Shown one piece after another: positions 45,697 through 58,200 of a DNA stretch of 64,000 nucleotides; positions within the stretch are counted from its first letter, which is position 1, and every line of letters begins with the position of its first letter. Source of the DNA: Stomorhina lunata (taxonomy: Eukaryota > Arthropoda > Insecta > Diptera > Rhiniidae). The translations under genes were made by a program, and so were the position numbers. The notes under the pieces are model-generated. The model was not told the DNA's origin. It ran no database searches and was given only the letters and a program-made list of their open reading frames with translations. Where the stretch lies: the NCBI GenBank assembly GCA_933228675.1, contig OW121741.1, positions 74,706,629-74,770,628 on the forward strand, in the 5' to 3' direction.

Positions 45697-46189
45697 CTGA
45701 TGGATAGCGATTCCAACAAAAAAAAAACAACAATGACTTAATACACTTCCTTTTAAAGAAGCGAAAAAAAATTATAATATGAAATCATCAGACGGATTAA
45801 GTTGGGGGTGAGGTTGCATTGACTTGCTCTAGCAGATGTGCAAGAATCTCGCCTCCCTTGAATCATTATCAATAACAAACAAAATATCAATTTGAATGCA
45901 AAGCATAAACTGCCACAAATTTTGTTAGCTGTCATATTCATAGTCTCCGGTCTCGTTTAATTGCTGCCTCTGGCTAAGACAAACAAAATACACCAGAAAT
46001 TCATCCAGGTTATGACAATAATCGGCCATAATTGAATTTGTCTCAGAGAAATGTTGAAACACACACGCAGAGACAGTTTAATAGTCATCGAAATCAAATG
46101 TTGTTTTATCGTCTCTGTCACACTACCACCAAAGACCCGTCTGTCCAACACTACTTAACAAAATTTAAATTACCAAATTCAAATCTTCT
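45697..46189. other. No gene seen; upstream flank
   Basis: Non-repetitive DNA upstream of the secreted-peptide gene. No coding region supported. Confidence 0.45.
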
Positions 46190-46617
46190 ATACAAAAATG
46201 TTCGATATAAAAATTTTCTATAGAAAAATTTTCAATATAAAAATTTTCTATAGAAAAATTTTCAATATAAAAATTTTTATATCTATTTTTCTATAGAAAA
46301 ATTTTCAATATAAAAATTTTTATATCTATTTTTCTATAGAAAAATTTTCAATATAAAAATTTTCTAAAGAAAACTTTTCAATAGAAAAAGTTTTCTATAG
46401 AAAAATTTTCAATATAAAAATTTTGCTATAGAAAAATTTTTATTTCAATAGAAATTTTTTTTTTTATAGAAAAATTTTCGAAATAAAAATTTTTCTATAG
46501 AAAAATTTTCGAAATAAAAATTTTTCTATAAACAAATTTTCGAAACAAAAATTTTTCTATAGAAAAATTTTTGATATAAAAATTTTTATTTGAAAAATTT
46601 TCGATATAAAATTTTTC
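46190..46617. repeat. 31-bp satellite, array 4
   Basis: About fourteen irregular units of the TTTCTATAGAAA family, with TTCAATATAAAAATTTT between dyads. More decayed than array 5. Confidence 0.85.
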
Positions 46618-46730
46618 GAAAAATTAAGTTTAATCAGGCTTGAGTTCATTTAACTTTCAAATTATTAATTTTAATAATTTTAATAATTTGAAAGTTAAAT
46701 GAACTCAAGCCTGATTAAACCTAATTTTTC
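46618..46730. repeat. Hairpin with 50-bp arms between satellite arrays
   Basis: Arms 46618-46667 and 46681-46730 are inverted copies with one mismatch around a 13-base AT loop. The arms contain AGGCTTGAGTTCATTTAACT, which is unrelated to the satellite. Confidence 0.9.
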
Positions 46731-46764
46731 AATCAATTCTAAAGTTCGAATAATTAATTCCCAA

Positions 46765-49700
46765 ATATATAAAATTTTTCTATAGAAAAAATTTCGATAT
46801 AAATTTTTTCTATACAAAAAATTTCGATATAAAATTTTTTCTATACAAAAAATTTCGATATAAAATTTTTTCTTTACAAAAAATTTCGATATAAAATTTT
46901 TTCTATACAAAAAATTTCGATATAAAATTTTTTCTATAGAAAAAATTTCGATATAAAATTTTTTCTATAGAAAAAATTTCGATATAAAATTTTTTTCTAT
47001 AGAAAAAATTTCGATATAAAATTTTTTCTATAGAAAAAATTTCGATATAAAATTTTTTCTGTAGAAAAAATTTCGATATACAATTTTTTCTATAGAAAAA
47101 ATTTCGATATAAAATTTTTTCTATAGAAAAAATTTCGATATAAAATTTTTTCTATAGAAAAAATTTCGATATAAAATTTTTTCTATACAAAAAATTTCGA
47201 TATAAAATTTTTTCTATACAAAAAATTTGGATATTAAATTTTTTCTATACAAAAAATTTGGATATTAAATTTTTTCTATACAAAAAATTTCGATATAAAA
47301 TTTTTTCTATACAAAAAATTTCGATATAAAATTTTAATGTAGAAAAATTTTTGATATCAAATTTTTTCTATACAAAAAATTTCGATATAAAATTTTTTCT
47401 ATATCAAAATTTTCGATATAAAATTTTTTCTATAGAAAAATTTTCGATATAAAATTTTTTCTATAGAAAAAATTTCGATATCAAATTTTTTCTATAGAAA
47501 AAATTTCGATATAAAAATTTTTCTCTAGAAAAAATTTCGATATAAAATTTTTTCTATAGAAAAAATTTAGATATAAAATTTTTTCTATAGAAAAAATTTA
47601 GATATAAAATTTTTTCTATAGAAAAAATTTAGATATAAAATTTTTTCTATAGAATAAATTTCGATATAAAATTTTAATGTAGAAAAATTTTCGATACAAA
47701 ATTTTTTCTATAGAAAAATTTTCGATATAAAATTTATTCTATACAAAAAATTTCGATAAAAAATTTTTTCTATACACAAAATTTCGACATAAAATTTTTT
47801 CTATAGAAAAATTTTCGATATAAAATTTTTTCTATAGAAAAATTTTCGATATAAAATTTTTTTCTATACAAAAAAATCCGCTATAAAATTTTTTCTATAG
47901 AAAAATTTTCGATATAAAATTTTTTCAATAGAAAAATTTTCGATATAAAATTTTTTCTATAGAAAAATTTTCGATATAAAATTTTTTCTATAGAAAAATT
48001 TTCGATATCAAATTTTTTCTATAGAAAAATTTTCGATATCAAATTTTTTCTATAGAAAAAATTTCGATATAAAATTTTTTCTATAGAAAAAATTTCGATA
48101 TAAAATTTTTTCTATAGAAAAAATTTCGATATAAAATTTTTTCTATAGAAAAAATTTCGATATAAAATTTTTTCTATAGAAAAAATTTCGATATAAAATT
48201 TTTTCTATAAAAAAATTTCGATATAAAATTTTTTCTATAGAAAAATTTTCGATATAACATTTTTTCTATAGAAAAAATTTAGATATAAAAATTTTTCTAT
48301 AGAAAAAATTTCGATGTAATTTTTTTTTATAAAAAAAATTTCGATATAAAATTTTTTCTATAGAAAAAATTTCGATATAAAATTTTTTCTATAGAAAAAA
48401 TTTCGATATAAAATTTTTTCTATAGAAAAAATTTCGATATAAAATTTTTTCTATAGAAAAAATTTCGATATAAAATTTTTTCTATAGAAAAAATTTAGAT
48501 ATAAAATTTTTTCTATAGAAAAAATTTCGATATAAAATTTTTTCTATAGAAAAAATTTCGATATAAAATTTTTTCTATAGAAAAAATTTCGATATAAAAT
48601 TTTTTCTATAGAAAAAATTTCGATGTAAAATTTTTTTTATAGAAAAAATTTCGATATAAAATTTTTTCTATAGAAAAAATTTCGAAATAAAATTTTTTCT
48701 ATTGAAAAAATTTTGATATAAAATTTATTCTATAGAAAAAATTTCGATATAAATTTTTTGCTATAGAAAATATTTCGATATAAAATTTTTTCTATAGAAA
48801 AAATTTCGATATAAAATTTTTTTTTATAGAAAAAATTTCGATATAAAATTTTTTTATAGAAAAAATTTCGATATACAATTTTTTCTATAGAAAAAGTTTC
48901 GATATAAAATTTTTTCTATACAAAAAGTTTCGATATATAATTTTAAAAGTTTTTCTATAGAAAAATTTTCGATATAAAATTTCTCTATACAAAAATTTTC
49001 GGTATAAAATTTTTCTATACAAAACTTTTCTTTATAAAATTTTTTCCTTAGAAAAATTTTCTTCATAAAATTTTTTCTATAGAAAAATTTGCGTTATAAA
49101 ATTTTTTCTTTAGAAAAATGTTCGTTATAAAATTTTTTCTATAGAAAAATTTGCGTTATAAAATTTTTTCTATAGAAAACTTTTCGTTATCAATTTTCTT
49201 AATAAAATTTTTTTATAGAAAAATTTTCTTTATGTAATTTTTTCTATAGAAAAATTTTCGTTTGAAAAATTTTTTTTCTCTATAGGAAATTTTCGTTACA
49301 AAATTTTTTCTATAGAAAAATGTTCTTTCTAAATTTATTTTTATAGAATTTTTTTTATAAAATTTTTTCTTTAGAAAAATTTTCTTTATTAAATTTTTTC
49401 TATAGAAAAATTTTCTTTATCAAATTTTTTTCTATCGAAAAATTTTCGTTATAAAATTTTTTCTATAGACAAATTTTCTTTGTAAAATTTTTTCTATAGA
49501 CAAATTTTCTTTATAAAATTGTTTCTATAGACAAATTTTCTTTATAAAATTTTTTCTATAAAAAATTTTTTCTATAAAAAATTTTTTCTATAAAAATTTT
49601 TCTATAGAATAATTATTTTTATAAAATTTTTTCTATAGAAAAAAAAATTCTTTATGAATTTTTTTCTATAGAAAAATTTTCTTTATAAAATTTTTTCTAT

Positions 49701-50299
49701 AGAAAAATTATCTTTATAAAATTTTTTCTACAGAAAAATTTTCGTTATAAAATTTTGTCTATAGAAATTTTCTTTATAAAATTTTTTCTGTAGAAAAATT
49801 TTCTTTATAAAATTTCTTCTCTAGAAAAACTTTCTTTAAAAAAAACTTATAAAGAAAAATTTTCGTTATAAAATTTTTTCTATAGAAAATTATCTTTATA
49901 AAATTTTTTCTATGGAAAATTTTCTTAATAAAATTTTTTCTATAGAAAAATTTTTGTTATCAAATTTTTTGTACTGAAAAATTTTCTTTATAAACACTTT
50001 TCTATAGAAAACTTTTCTTTATAAGAATTTGTCGTTTGAAAATTTTCTTAATAAAATTTTTTGTTTAGAAAAATTTCTTTATAAAATGTTTTCCATAGAA
50101 AAAATTTGTTTATTATATTTTTTCTATAGAAAAATTTTCTTTATAAAATTTTTTCTGTGGAAAAATTTTCTTTATAAAATTTTTTCTATAGAAAAATTTT
50201 CTTTATAAAATTTTTTATATAGAAAAATTTTCTTTATAAAAATTTTTAGATAAAAAACTTTTCTCAAAAAATAACAAATTAGTCGGGATGTAAATATTA
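46765..50299. repeat. 31-bp satellite, array 5
   Basis: About 110 units with the dyad TTTCTATAGAAA and the linker TTTCGATATAAAATTT in the left and middle part, changing to TTTCTTTATAAAATTT or TTTCGTTATAAAATTT to the right (about 48960 on). Many units have CTATAC instead of CTATAG. Same family as arrays 1-4, with a different linker. Confidence 0.92.
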
Positions 50300-50594
50300 T
50301 TCAAAAAGAAGTGTATTTGCATTTGATCCCAAACCTGTTACATTTATTTATTAATGTAACAGATCAATTTATTGATAAAAAGCCAAAAAATGTTTGCGGA
50401 GAAACCAAATTCCTCGACGCGTTTCGATGGTTGGTTAAGCCATCTCTTCAGGAGGATTATCCCCAATCGAAACGCGTAGAGGAATTTGGTTTCTCCGCAA
50501 ACATTTTTTGGCTTTTTATCAATAAATTGATCTGTTACATTAATAAATAAATGTAACAGGTTTGGGATCAAATGCAAATACACTTCTTTTTGAA
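50300..50594. repeat. Perfect hairpin, 129-bp arms, inside the satellite
   Basis: Arms 50300-50428 and 50466-50594 are inverted copies, with only one or two mismatches seen, around a 37-base spacer. Because of this, both strands encode almost the same open frame of 79 codons, which should not be taken as a gene. Each arm contains a smaller palindrome, TGTTACATTTATTTATTAAT with its continuation. Satellite units flank it on both sides. Confidence 0.92.
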
Positions 50595-50845
50595 GAAAAC
50601 GTTTCTTTATAAGAATTTGTCTTTAGAAAATTTTCTTTATAAAATTTTTTGTTTAGAAAAATGTTCTTTGTAAAATGTTTTCCATAGAAAAAATTTGTTT
50701 ATTATATTTTTTCTATAGAAAAATTTTAGTTACAAAATTTTTTCTATAGAAACATTTGTATAAAATTTTTTCTATAGAAAAATTTTAGTTATAAAATTTT
50801 TTCTGTAGAAAAATTTTAGTTATAAAATTTTTTCTATAGAATTGA
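50595..50845. repeat. 31-bp satellite, array 6
   Basis: Continuation of array 5 to the right of the hairpin, with the linker TTTTAGTTATAAAATTT in the last units. Confidence 0.85.
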
Positions 50846-50910
50846 TTGTAATGCATATCAATGGCGGTGAAGGGCTGAATAATCCAAAATTTTATAAATT
50901 TAATATTTAT

Positions 50911-51390
50911 TTAATAAATTATTACATCAATTAATACATACAATAAAACAAAGCATTGATGCCAGTAATGGGGCAAATAAATAACAGTGCCTGCGGGTTT
51001 GTTTTTAGGAGGTAAAGGTAAAGGAATTTCAATCTCTCCCCCAAATTGGGGAACACTGGGCGAACACATCAATTTCTTGTTGCAGAAATTAGATTGACAG
51101 GCGCAGCACTGCAAAAACTGTTGTGTCTGGCAATGAAGATTCCTTCTCCAGTCAGCGCAACCACGCCAAAATGTTACTTGATTTCTGGTACGATTAGTTC
51201 TGGTACCAGACTGGCCTTTTAATATCAAACAGTCGTTATCACATAACAGGTATCTCAATCGTAGTGAATGTTCTGGATCCCAACAAAAATCATCGAATCT
51301 GCCGTGGCATGAGTAACACTTTATTCGATCTGCCGCCACTAAATTACATATTACAAGTCCAATAAATATTTTTAAAATAGTTTTCGTCAT
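50911..51390 (-). CDS. Ly6/three-finger secreted or GPI-anchored protein
   Basis: A 159-aa protein with a signal peptide (TILKIFIGLVICNLVAA, probable cleavage near residue 20). A Ly6/uPAR-type Cys pattern follows: CYSC at 25-28, then Cys 36, 50, 54, 78, 87, 95, 96, 98 and the closing FCN at 102-104. Insect members of this family are extracellular, often GPI-anchored, and act in septate junctions, sleep or channel trafficking; which role applies here cannot be told. The tail (QCFVLLYVLIDVIIY) is hydrophobic and may be a GPI-attachment signal. There is no intron. A CATAAAAG box lies about 60 bases upstream, and an AATAAA overlaps the stop at 50906-50911. Confidence 0.88.
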   Translation of the reverse strand: MTKTILKIFIGLVICNLVAADRIKCYSCHGRFDDFCWDPEHSLRLRYLLCDNDCLILKGQSGTRTNRTRNQVTFWRGCADWRRNLHCQTQQFLQCCACQSNFCNKKLMCSPSVPQFGGEIEIPLPLPPKNKPAGTVIYLPHYWHQCFVLLYVLIDVIIY

Positions 51391-51447
51391 ATTTTAGTTT
51401 TGCTTTAATTTTTGTGACAATTTTCCTCTTTTTTTTTGAATAATTGA

Positions 51448-51455
51448 CTTTTATG
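51448..51455 (-). promoter_or_regulatory. Possible TATA box of the Ly6 gene
   Basis: CATAAAAG on the minus strand, 58 bases before the ATG, which would give a short 5' UTR of about 30 bases. Confidence 0.45.
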
Positions 51456-51859
51456 CCCTACACCAATAGATGCTAGGGAGTTATATGTTTGTTAATTAGT
51501 TTGTAATTTCATTACTATTCATTTTAACATACCAATTAATGAAACATGGACATTGTGCAATTTTTAACTACATACATGAAGTATAAACTTGTAGGGTTTT
51601 CTTTTCTGGCATAAATGTTACATTTATTTACCCTTTCCACTTTTTTTGTTCTATTCTGAAAAAAGTGTAACACTTTAAACAATAATATATTCATTTCTAA
51701 AATTGTCGCACTAAAAAGTGTAAAATGTGTAACGATTCTGACACTCGATTTGCTCTAGGGGTGAGAAGTGAGTGTTGTTAATACTGATGAGCAAGTAAAT
51801 AAATATGTGATTGAAATAGCTTGACCCATGTCAAAATCGTTAAAAATATAAGAAAAAAA
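51456..51859. other. No gene seen
   Basis: Intergenic AT-rich DNA upstream of the Ly6 gene. Confidence 0.45.
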
Positions 51860-53342
51860 CTCCCTGCTCCTATCCTGCTTATTTTAAACCAACCTGCACT
51901 CATTAATCACGATCCTGCTTTTTCCTTATCTACTAAATATAAATATACAAAAATATCGGTTTAATTTAGTTTTAAAGAAGAGTTACCTCTAACTCTTCTC
52001 AAGATAAGTTATTATCAATTTTGGGGAAAGAAATACCCCTGCTCCTATCCCGCTTATTTTTAACCAACCTACACCATTAATCCGGATTCTGCTCTTTCCT
52101 TATCAACTATATATAAGAAACTATACAAATAGTCGTGCGGGAGTTTATGTGCTTTATACGACAAAAATGCATTTTTAGAAAATCGATCTTGAAGTTTTAA
52201 CTTAATTTTTCTAAAAAAAAACTTTGCAATGTAATTTTGAGAATTTTTGACTATATAATAGCAAAATAGTACAAAAAATCTCTTTTAAAGGATATAGAAC
52301 GAAACAGATACTGTTTATCTCAGAAACTAGACGGAATAGCCGAAAACGAATTGCAGATTTGAAAAATCTAGTGTCGAAAACCTAAAGTGGCATCATTTAC
52401 TCAAAATGTGTAAAATGGCGTATTGAACACATAAACTCCCGCACGATATTTAATATCGGTCTCATTTAGTTCAAAGGCTTTGTTTTTTACTCTTCTACAA
52501 ATATGTTATTATCAATTTTGGGGGTAGACTTACCCCTGCTCCTATTCTGCTTATTTTAACCAACCTACTCTCAATAATAGAAAATATGAACGTTCAATGT
52601 GTGAAGACTTTGTCTTTAAAAGTTTTAAACATACACGAGTATAAGTTCACTTAAAATGCGGGGGCAAAGTTACCGCATTTGGTTTAAGCTATTACCACTG
52701 ACCAAAAGGTTAATGCTATCCTACTTTTTCCTTATCTGCTAAATATAAGAAACTATAAAAATGTCGGTTTTATTAAGTTCAAAGAGTTCACCTTTGGCTC
52801 TTTTAAAGATACGTTATTATCAGTTTTGGGGAAGCTACCCTTTCTCCTATCCTGCTTATTTTGAACTAACCTACTCTAATTTATTAAGAAAGATTACAAA
52901 GTTTAAAGACTTTGCCTTGAAAAGTTCTTAATATACAGGCGCAAAGGTTAATTTAAAGGCGGGGGACTAATGCTACACTTTTCCGATCCTACAACATTCG
53001 ATTTGAACTACTAGCACTGACCAAAAGCACTGTGCAAAAGGTTTAAAAGCTACACCTTTATAAAAGGATACCCGAAAATAAGACTTGTATTTTTGTAGGA
53101 GAGAAAATTCCCTTGCTCCGATCCTCTTTTAGTTTTGTCTAAAGAGCGGTCATTTCTATAAATCATTTACTTCTATTAAGTTAAAAGTTTCTAACTGGTT
53201 TAGTTTATCACATATTTAATGATAAATTTAATCTGTTCTAGACCACCTCATCATCCTCAAAATACGTAGTTTAACCTGTTTAGCCGTATTATTTATTAAA
53301 AGGAGGGGGCTTTGCCTTGCTCTTTTTTTAAGTTTGAGGTTC
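51860..53342. repeat. Degenerate repeat with CCTGCTCCTATCCTGC strings
   Basis: Recurring strings CCTGCTCCTATCCTGCTTAT (near 51872, 52037, 52533, 52837 and, weaker, 53111) and TTATTATCAATTTTGGGG (near 52007, 52505, 52810) show an old repeat with units of roughly 165-300 bp. It is interrupted by the MITE at 52133-52446. No gene is present. Confidence 0.65.
52133..52446. mobile_element. MITE, 314 bp, 19-bp inverted ends
   Basis: Perfect inverted ends TCGTGCGGGAGTTTATGTG and its complement. It interrupts the degenerate repeat: neighbouring units read straight through ATATCGGT at the insertion point. No coding capacity. The superfamily is not clear, because the target duplication is masked by AT-rich flanks. 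Confidence 0.85.
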
Positions 53343-53347
53343 CTTAC
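53343..53347. repeat. Target duplication CTTAC (left)
   Basis: Five bases directly before the left LTR, repeated at 62170-62174 after the right LTR. Confidence 0.9.
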
Positions 53348-53740
53348 TGTTCAAGTCCAAAGTGAGGGTATCGACATTCCCATTCCTGGTATCGATTTTG
53401 ATTGAATTGACAGAGAAACTGAAGTCTTGGTGGCGCTGCAATCATCAAATATTTCTTTTTGAAATTATATTCTTTAAGACATTTTGTTCTAAAATGTAAA
53501 AATTGTAATTGTAATTGTTAACTTTTGCTCTCTATCGTTGTTGAACCGCCTTAACATTCAGTTGTTTGCTCGCGATTTTAGTTTTTTTTATACAACTTTA
53601 ATAAAGGAAAGTTAATTAAATTAACTTTTTCTTATAGAAAAAATAATAATAAAAAAAACAAATTGTGTTTTTTTTTATCTTTTTTATTTTATTGTGGTTG
53701 CGGTTGCGCTGAGGTTCCACTCCCCCCTTTGGCTTATTTA
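53348..53740 (+). repeat. Left LTR
   Basis: 393 bp, equal to 61777-62169 base for base as far as I can read. It contains a polyadenylation signal AATAAA at 53600-53605, with a TTTTTTATAC string just before it. Confidence 0.95.
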
Positions 53741-55254
53741 TTGATCCTTCTCCCGGATATTTGATACCATTTTTGGACTTAGTGGAGCCTTTTTTTGGTT
53801 CAACCATCAACGGATTTTAAGGTGACGATTTTTCATTTTATTTATTTCTTGTAACTTTGTTAGAAAATAAAACAAAAGCTTACAAGAAATTGTTGTGATA
53901 CAAAAAGAAATTTGTTGTTGTGTTTGTTAAATACTGCAAAAGAAAAGAATACATTATTATCTTTTCATTGCAGTGCATGGTAATACCGTAAAATTGTACC
54001 GTGTTATCAAGTAACTGAGCCACTAAATACAACTCTACCTCGTATGATCATTCACTGAACATACTGATTGATTTTGACATTTTCTTTTCATCATCATTTT
54101 CACTTTATTATTGAAGTTTCTTTTTGTGTTTTTTTTTTGTTTACATTTGTAAATTAATAAAATTATCAAAATATTTAAGTGAAATTAATAAAGTGAATAA
54201 ATAAGGCAGAAAGACATTGTTCGGGTCTCGATTATTTGCCTTATCGTAGTGTAATAAATCAATAGACCGTGTCGCTGCTGCAATTTACTTTTATTACAGT
54301 CCATAAAAAAAAAAAGATTTGTTTTATTTTCTAAACTAGTGGAAAGTGTTGCCAGAAGGCTTTATTATTGATAAATTTTAAGCAAATAAAAATTTGTGAT
54401 TTTACCAAAAGAGTTGGTTGGCAAATTAATTTAACTAAAATTTTGTGATAAATTTTGAACAGTGTTGCCAGCAAACTTTTTTGGAAAGAAATTTTTTAAT
54501 AAAAGTTAATTTATTTTGCCAAGAATAATTTATTGAAATTTACTCTGGATAAAAAAAAAAAAATATTGTTTTTAGAATCTGTTAACAGTGTTGCCAGTAA
54601 ATTATTTATTTTAAAATTTGTACAAACCGAAATTTTTAGAATTTCATAGAAGGTTTTGCCAGTTAATTATTTGGTGGTAAATAATTGTTAAATTTTTTGG
54701 ACAATTTTTCCAAAAGTGTTGCCAGTGAGCTTTTTTAAGAAAGTTCTTAATTTTGGTGTTCCTTTTTTAAAAAAAACGTTTACGCCGTAAAGTAATTTAA
54801 ATTTTTAATTTTGGGGTTATTTTCGGTGAGTGTTGCCAGGAAGCTATTTTATTTAAAATTTTTATAAAGTTAAAGTTGTTTAATTTTTCAAAAAGTTTTG
54901 CAGAAAATTATTTTATTTAAAAAATTTATGAGTTTTGGTAACATTTTGAGAAAAGTGTTGCCAGTGAATATTTTAAAAGAAAACTTTAGATACGATTTTT
55001 GGCTGGTTTTCCGAAGTATTCTAACGGTAAACAATTTTTTAATCAAGAGAACTTAATTGGGGCGATTTACAATCAGTGTTGCCAGGAACTATTTTTTATT
55101 AAACCAGATTTGTTCAAAATAAAGTCGCCAAAGAAGTTTTATTAGAAAATTGTATGTTTTTATACAGTATTCTTCAAAGCATTGCCAAGCATTTTGTCTT
55201 TAAAAGATTTAAAGGTCTAATTTTAAATAAATATTAAAAATTTAAGTTTCTAAA
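53741..55254 (+). promoter_or_regulatory. Long leader with an array of GTGTTGCCAG motifs
   Basis: About 1.5 kb without a gene. Seven exact copies of GTGTTGCCAG lie at 54346, 54462, 54588, 54716, 54830, 54955 and 55076, spaced 114-128 bp. Weaker forms sit about halfway between: TTTTGCCAAG at 54515, GTTTTGCCAG at 54653, GTTTTGCAG at 54895, GTCGCCAAAG near 55122; and ATTGCCAAG near 55181. Each is followed by AT-rich DNA. The arrangement resembles the Su(Hw)-site cluster in the leader of gypsy. A strong splice donor, G|GTGAGT, lies at 54826-54831. Confidence 0.8.
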
Positions 55255-58200
55255 ATGGGAAAATCGGAGATTTTAGTGAAATTTGAAAACTTGGCAGCTC
55301 TTTTTCTAGAATTTGAGAGTGATTTTAATCAGGTAGCTGAGGAAAATCAAACTGCTCTTACTATTGATTTGCAAAAGGAAGAATTGAAAACCTTATGGGA
55401 AAAAGTTAGATTAGCATATGAGTCTTTTGCCACTAGACCTGCTAAAAAGGAGTCTCCTGCCGAATGCGACGAGGCAAAGCAATTGTACAAAGAATGTAGA
55501 TTAGCCTACATTACAATTGCAGCTCAACTAGGTGAATTGTCGCAAACCTTTGTAAATAAATCTTTACTTTCATCGACACAAGGTACAAATAATGAGTCTT
55601 CGAATTTTTCACAGTCTAAGCCCTCAAATCATGTTTTAAACTTGCCACCATGTAGAATAGATATTTTTAAAGGCGATTATAAATCGTGGCCAACTTTTCG
55701 TGATATGTTCACGGCTATTTATATTAACTGTGAGGAGCTTACTGATGTTCAAAGGCTATGTTATTTGAGGCAATTCACAAGTCTTGATGCACAAGATATA
55801 GTCAGTGATTCGGACTGGACCAATGAAGGTTTTAAGAGCGCTTGGGACAATTTAGTTGATACATATGAAAATAAAAGGATTTTAGTTAATAATCAACTAA
55901 AAATTTTGTATAGCCTGACGCCTGTTAAAACCGAGTGTGCAAAAGATATAAAACGGCTACAACGAGAAATCAAGAATTGTATTTCTGTTCTTACACTCAA
56001 TGGTGTAAATATTTCTGGGTGGGACGCTATATTTGTTTTCTTTTGTTCTATTAACTTGCCGGTTTTGTCCCTGTCGTTATGGGAACAGTCAGTCAAAAAT
56101 AAAAAGGAGATTCCTAAGTGGAAGGATATGGACTTATTCCTGACTGCTCGTTTCCAATCTTTGGAAACTGTTTTTGATTTGAGAAATTTTGAAGATTCAA
56201 ATTCAAAGGGATCTGGTCCAGGAACTTCCTCAAATAGAAGTTCAAACCAATATAAAGTGGAAACACAAGGTGGAAACCGAAAGGCTTCGGGAAACAATAA
56301 CCCAAATCCAAAAGTTAGAAGTTTTCAGGCAAAAGTTACAAAGAGATCTTGCCCTTTGTGCTCTAGAGATCATTTGATTCGATTTTGCTCAAAATTTACT
56401 AATATGAACCCTGAAGAGAGATTTTTTGCTGTCAAAAGACATAACTTATGTATAAATTGCCTGGGTGAAGGCCATAAGTTGAACAATTGCAAAAGCAATA
56501 CTGGCTGCGCTACCTGTAAACTCAAACATAATTCGATGTTACACAGGGAAGTTTCCGAATCACAGCCGACGACAAATTTTTCAGGTGATCAAAGTAATGA
56601 TCATAATGCAACGCCGTCGTCCTCTAGTGTGCAAAATTGTTTTGCATCGACTGCTGAACACATTCTTTTGGGCACAGCACTAGTTACTATTTATTGTAGA
56701 GGGGACGTTTTCACCACAAGAGCGGTCATTGACTCAGGTTCTCAATCGAGTTTTATTTCTGAGAAGTTGCAAAGAAAACTGAATTTGCCGACCAGACAAA
56801 CTAACATTGAAATTTCATCATTGAATGATGCTAATCCTGGTCGTGCGGTTAAGGAATGTGAATTTGTTTTGGGCTCTCGCATAGACAAACGTTTCAGGTT
56901 AGAGATGTCGGCTTTAATATTGCCAAAATTAACGGGAAATTTGCCGAACAAAACTATAGACATCTCTAACATACGTTCTGAACTAAATTTCCAACTAGCT
57001 GATCCCAACTTTGCAGTAAGTAGACCCATAGATATTTTGATAGGATCTGATGTTTATTCTAGGATAATGTGTGATGGCTCTCAGCAAAAATCTTTGGGAA
57101 ATTTAATGGCCCATGAAACATATTTTGGTTGGGTTTTAATAGGTTCGATGGCCGATAATTCTACAAACCGTCCCACTATCCATTCGTTTTATACTAAAAC
57201 AAGTCTAGATAAACAGTTAGAAAATTTTTGGAAATTAGAAGAGCCACCACAAGTTTCCCACTTGACTCCGGAAGACGAATATTGTGAAGAACTGTATAAA
57301 AGGACTACCAGAAGAGATAGTAGTGGTCGATATGTAGTCTCGTTGCCCTTTAAATCAGAATTCATCAATGACATTCAGCTAGGATCTTCTCGGGAAAAAG
57401 CACGTCGGCAATTTTTGAGAAATGAAATCTCGCTTTCGAAAAATCCTGCGCTTAAGTCGGTTTACGATAATGTTTTGTCTGAATATGAAGATTTAGGTCA
57501 CATGAGGCAAGTTAAGGAAGTAAATGGGGATAAACATTATTATCTACCACACCATGCTGTTTTTAAACCCGACAGTGCTACTACTAAGGTCAGGGTAGTT
57601 TTTAACGCCTCAAGCAGAACCTCTTCAGAGTTAAGCCTAAACGATATTTTATATACTGGGCCTGTCTTACAAAATGATCTAATGTCGTTGATCATAAGAT
57701 GGCGTTTTTATCGCTATGTCTTCAATGGAGACATTGAAAAAATGTATCGGCAGATACTTTTAGATTCAAAACAGAGGGACTTTCAACGAATTGTGTTTAG
57801 AAAAGATCCGAAGACCGATTTAAAGGATTTTCAATTAAACACCGTCACTTTTGGGGTAAACTGTGCTCCGTTTTTGGCAATTCGAACTTTGCTTCAGCTA
57901 GCGGATGACGTAGAAGAATTTTTGCCATTAGCTTCAAAAATCTTGCGTCGTATGATGTATGTCGATGATGCGTTAGTTGGGACACACGATATTTCAATGG
58001 CAATTAAGGCTCGTGACCAACTTATTTCAGCATTATCATCCGCGGGCTTTTCAATGAGGAAATGGACCTCTAATGAAGAAAGAATTTTAGAAGGATTGCC
58101 TACAGACCATTTGTTGCATGAACATTTTCTTGAAATTGATGACTTCAGCACGGCAAAAACTTTGGGAATAAGGTGGAACGCGAAGTCAGATCAATTTTAT

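Noticed and set aside
46695..49066. Minus-strand frames with YRKNFYIEKF-type repeats
   Set aside because: Translation of the 31-bp satellite; 31 is not a multiple of three, so the frame cannot be kept, and the composition is that of the satellite.
50311..50583. Two open frames of 79 codons with almost the same protein on opposite strands
   Set aside because: They are a by-product of the perfect hairpin at 50300-50594; no coding character beyond that.
53616..53810. 64-codon minus-strand frame
   Set aside because: It lies over the end of the left LTR and the leader; low-complexity Lys/Tyr run.
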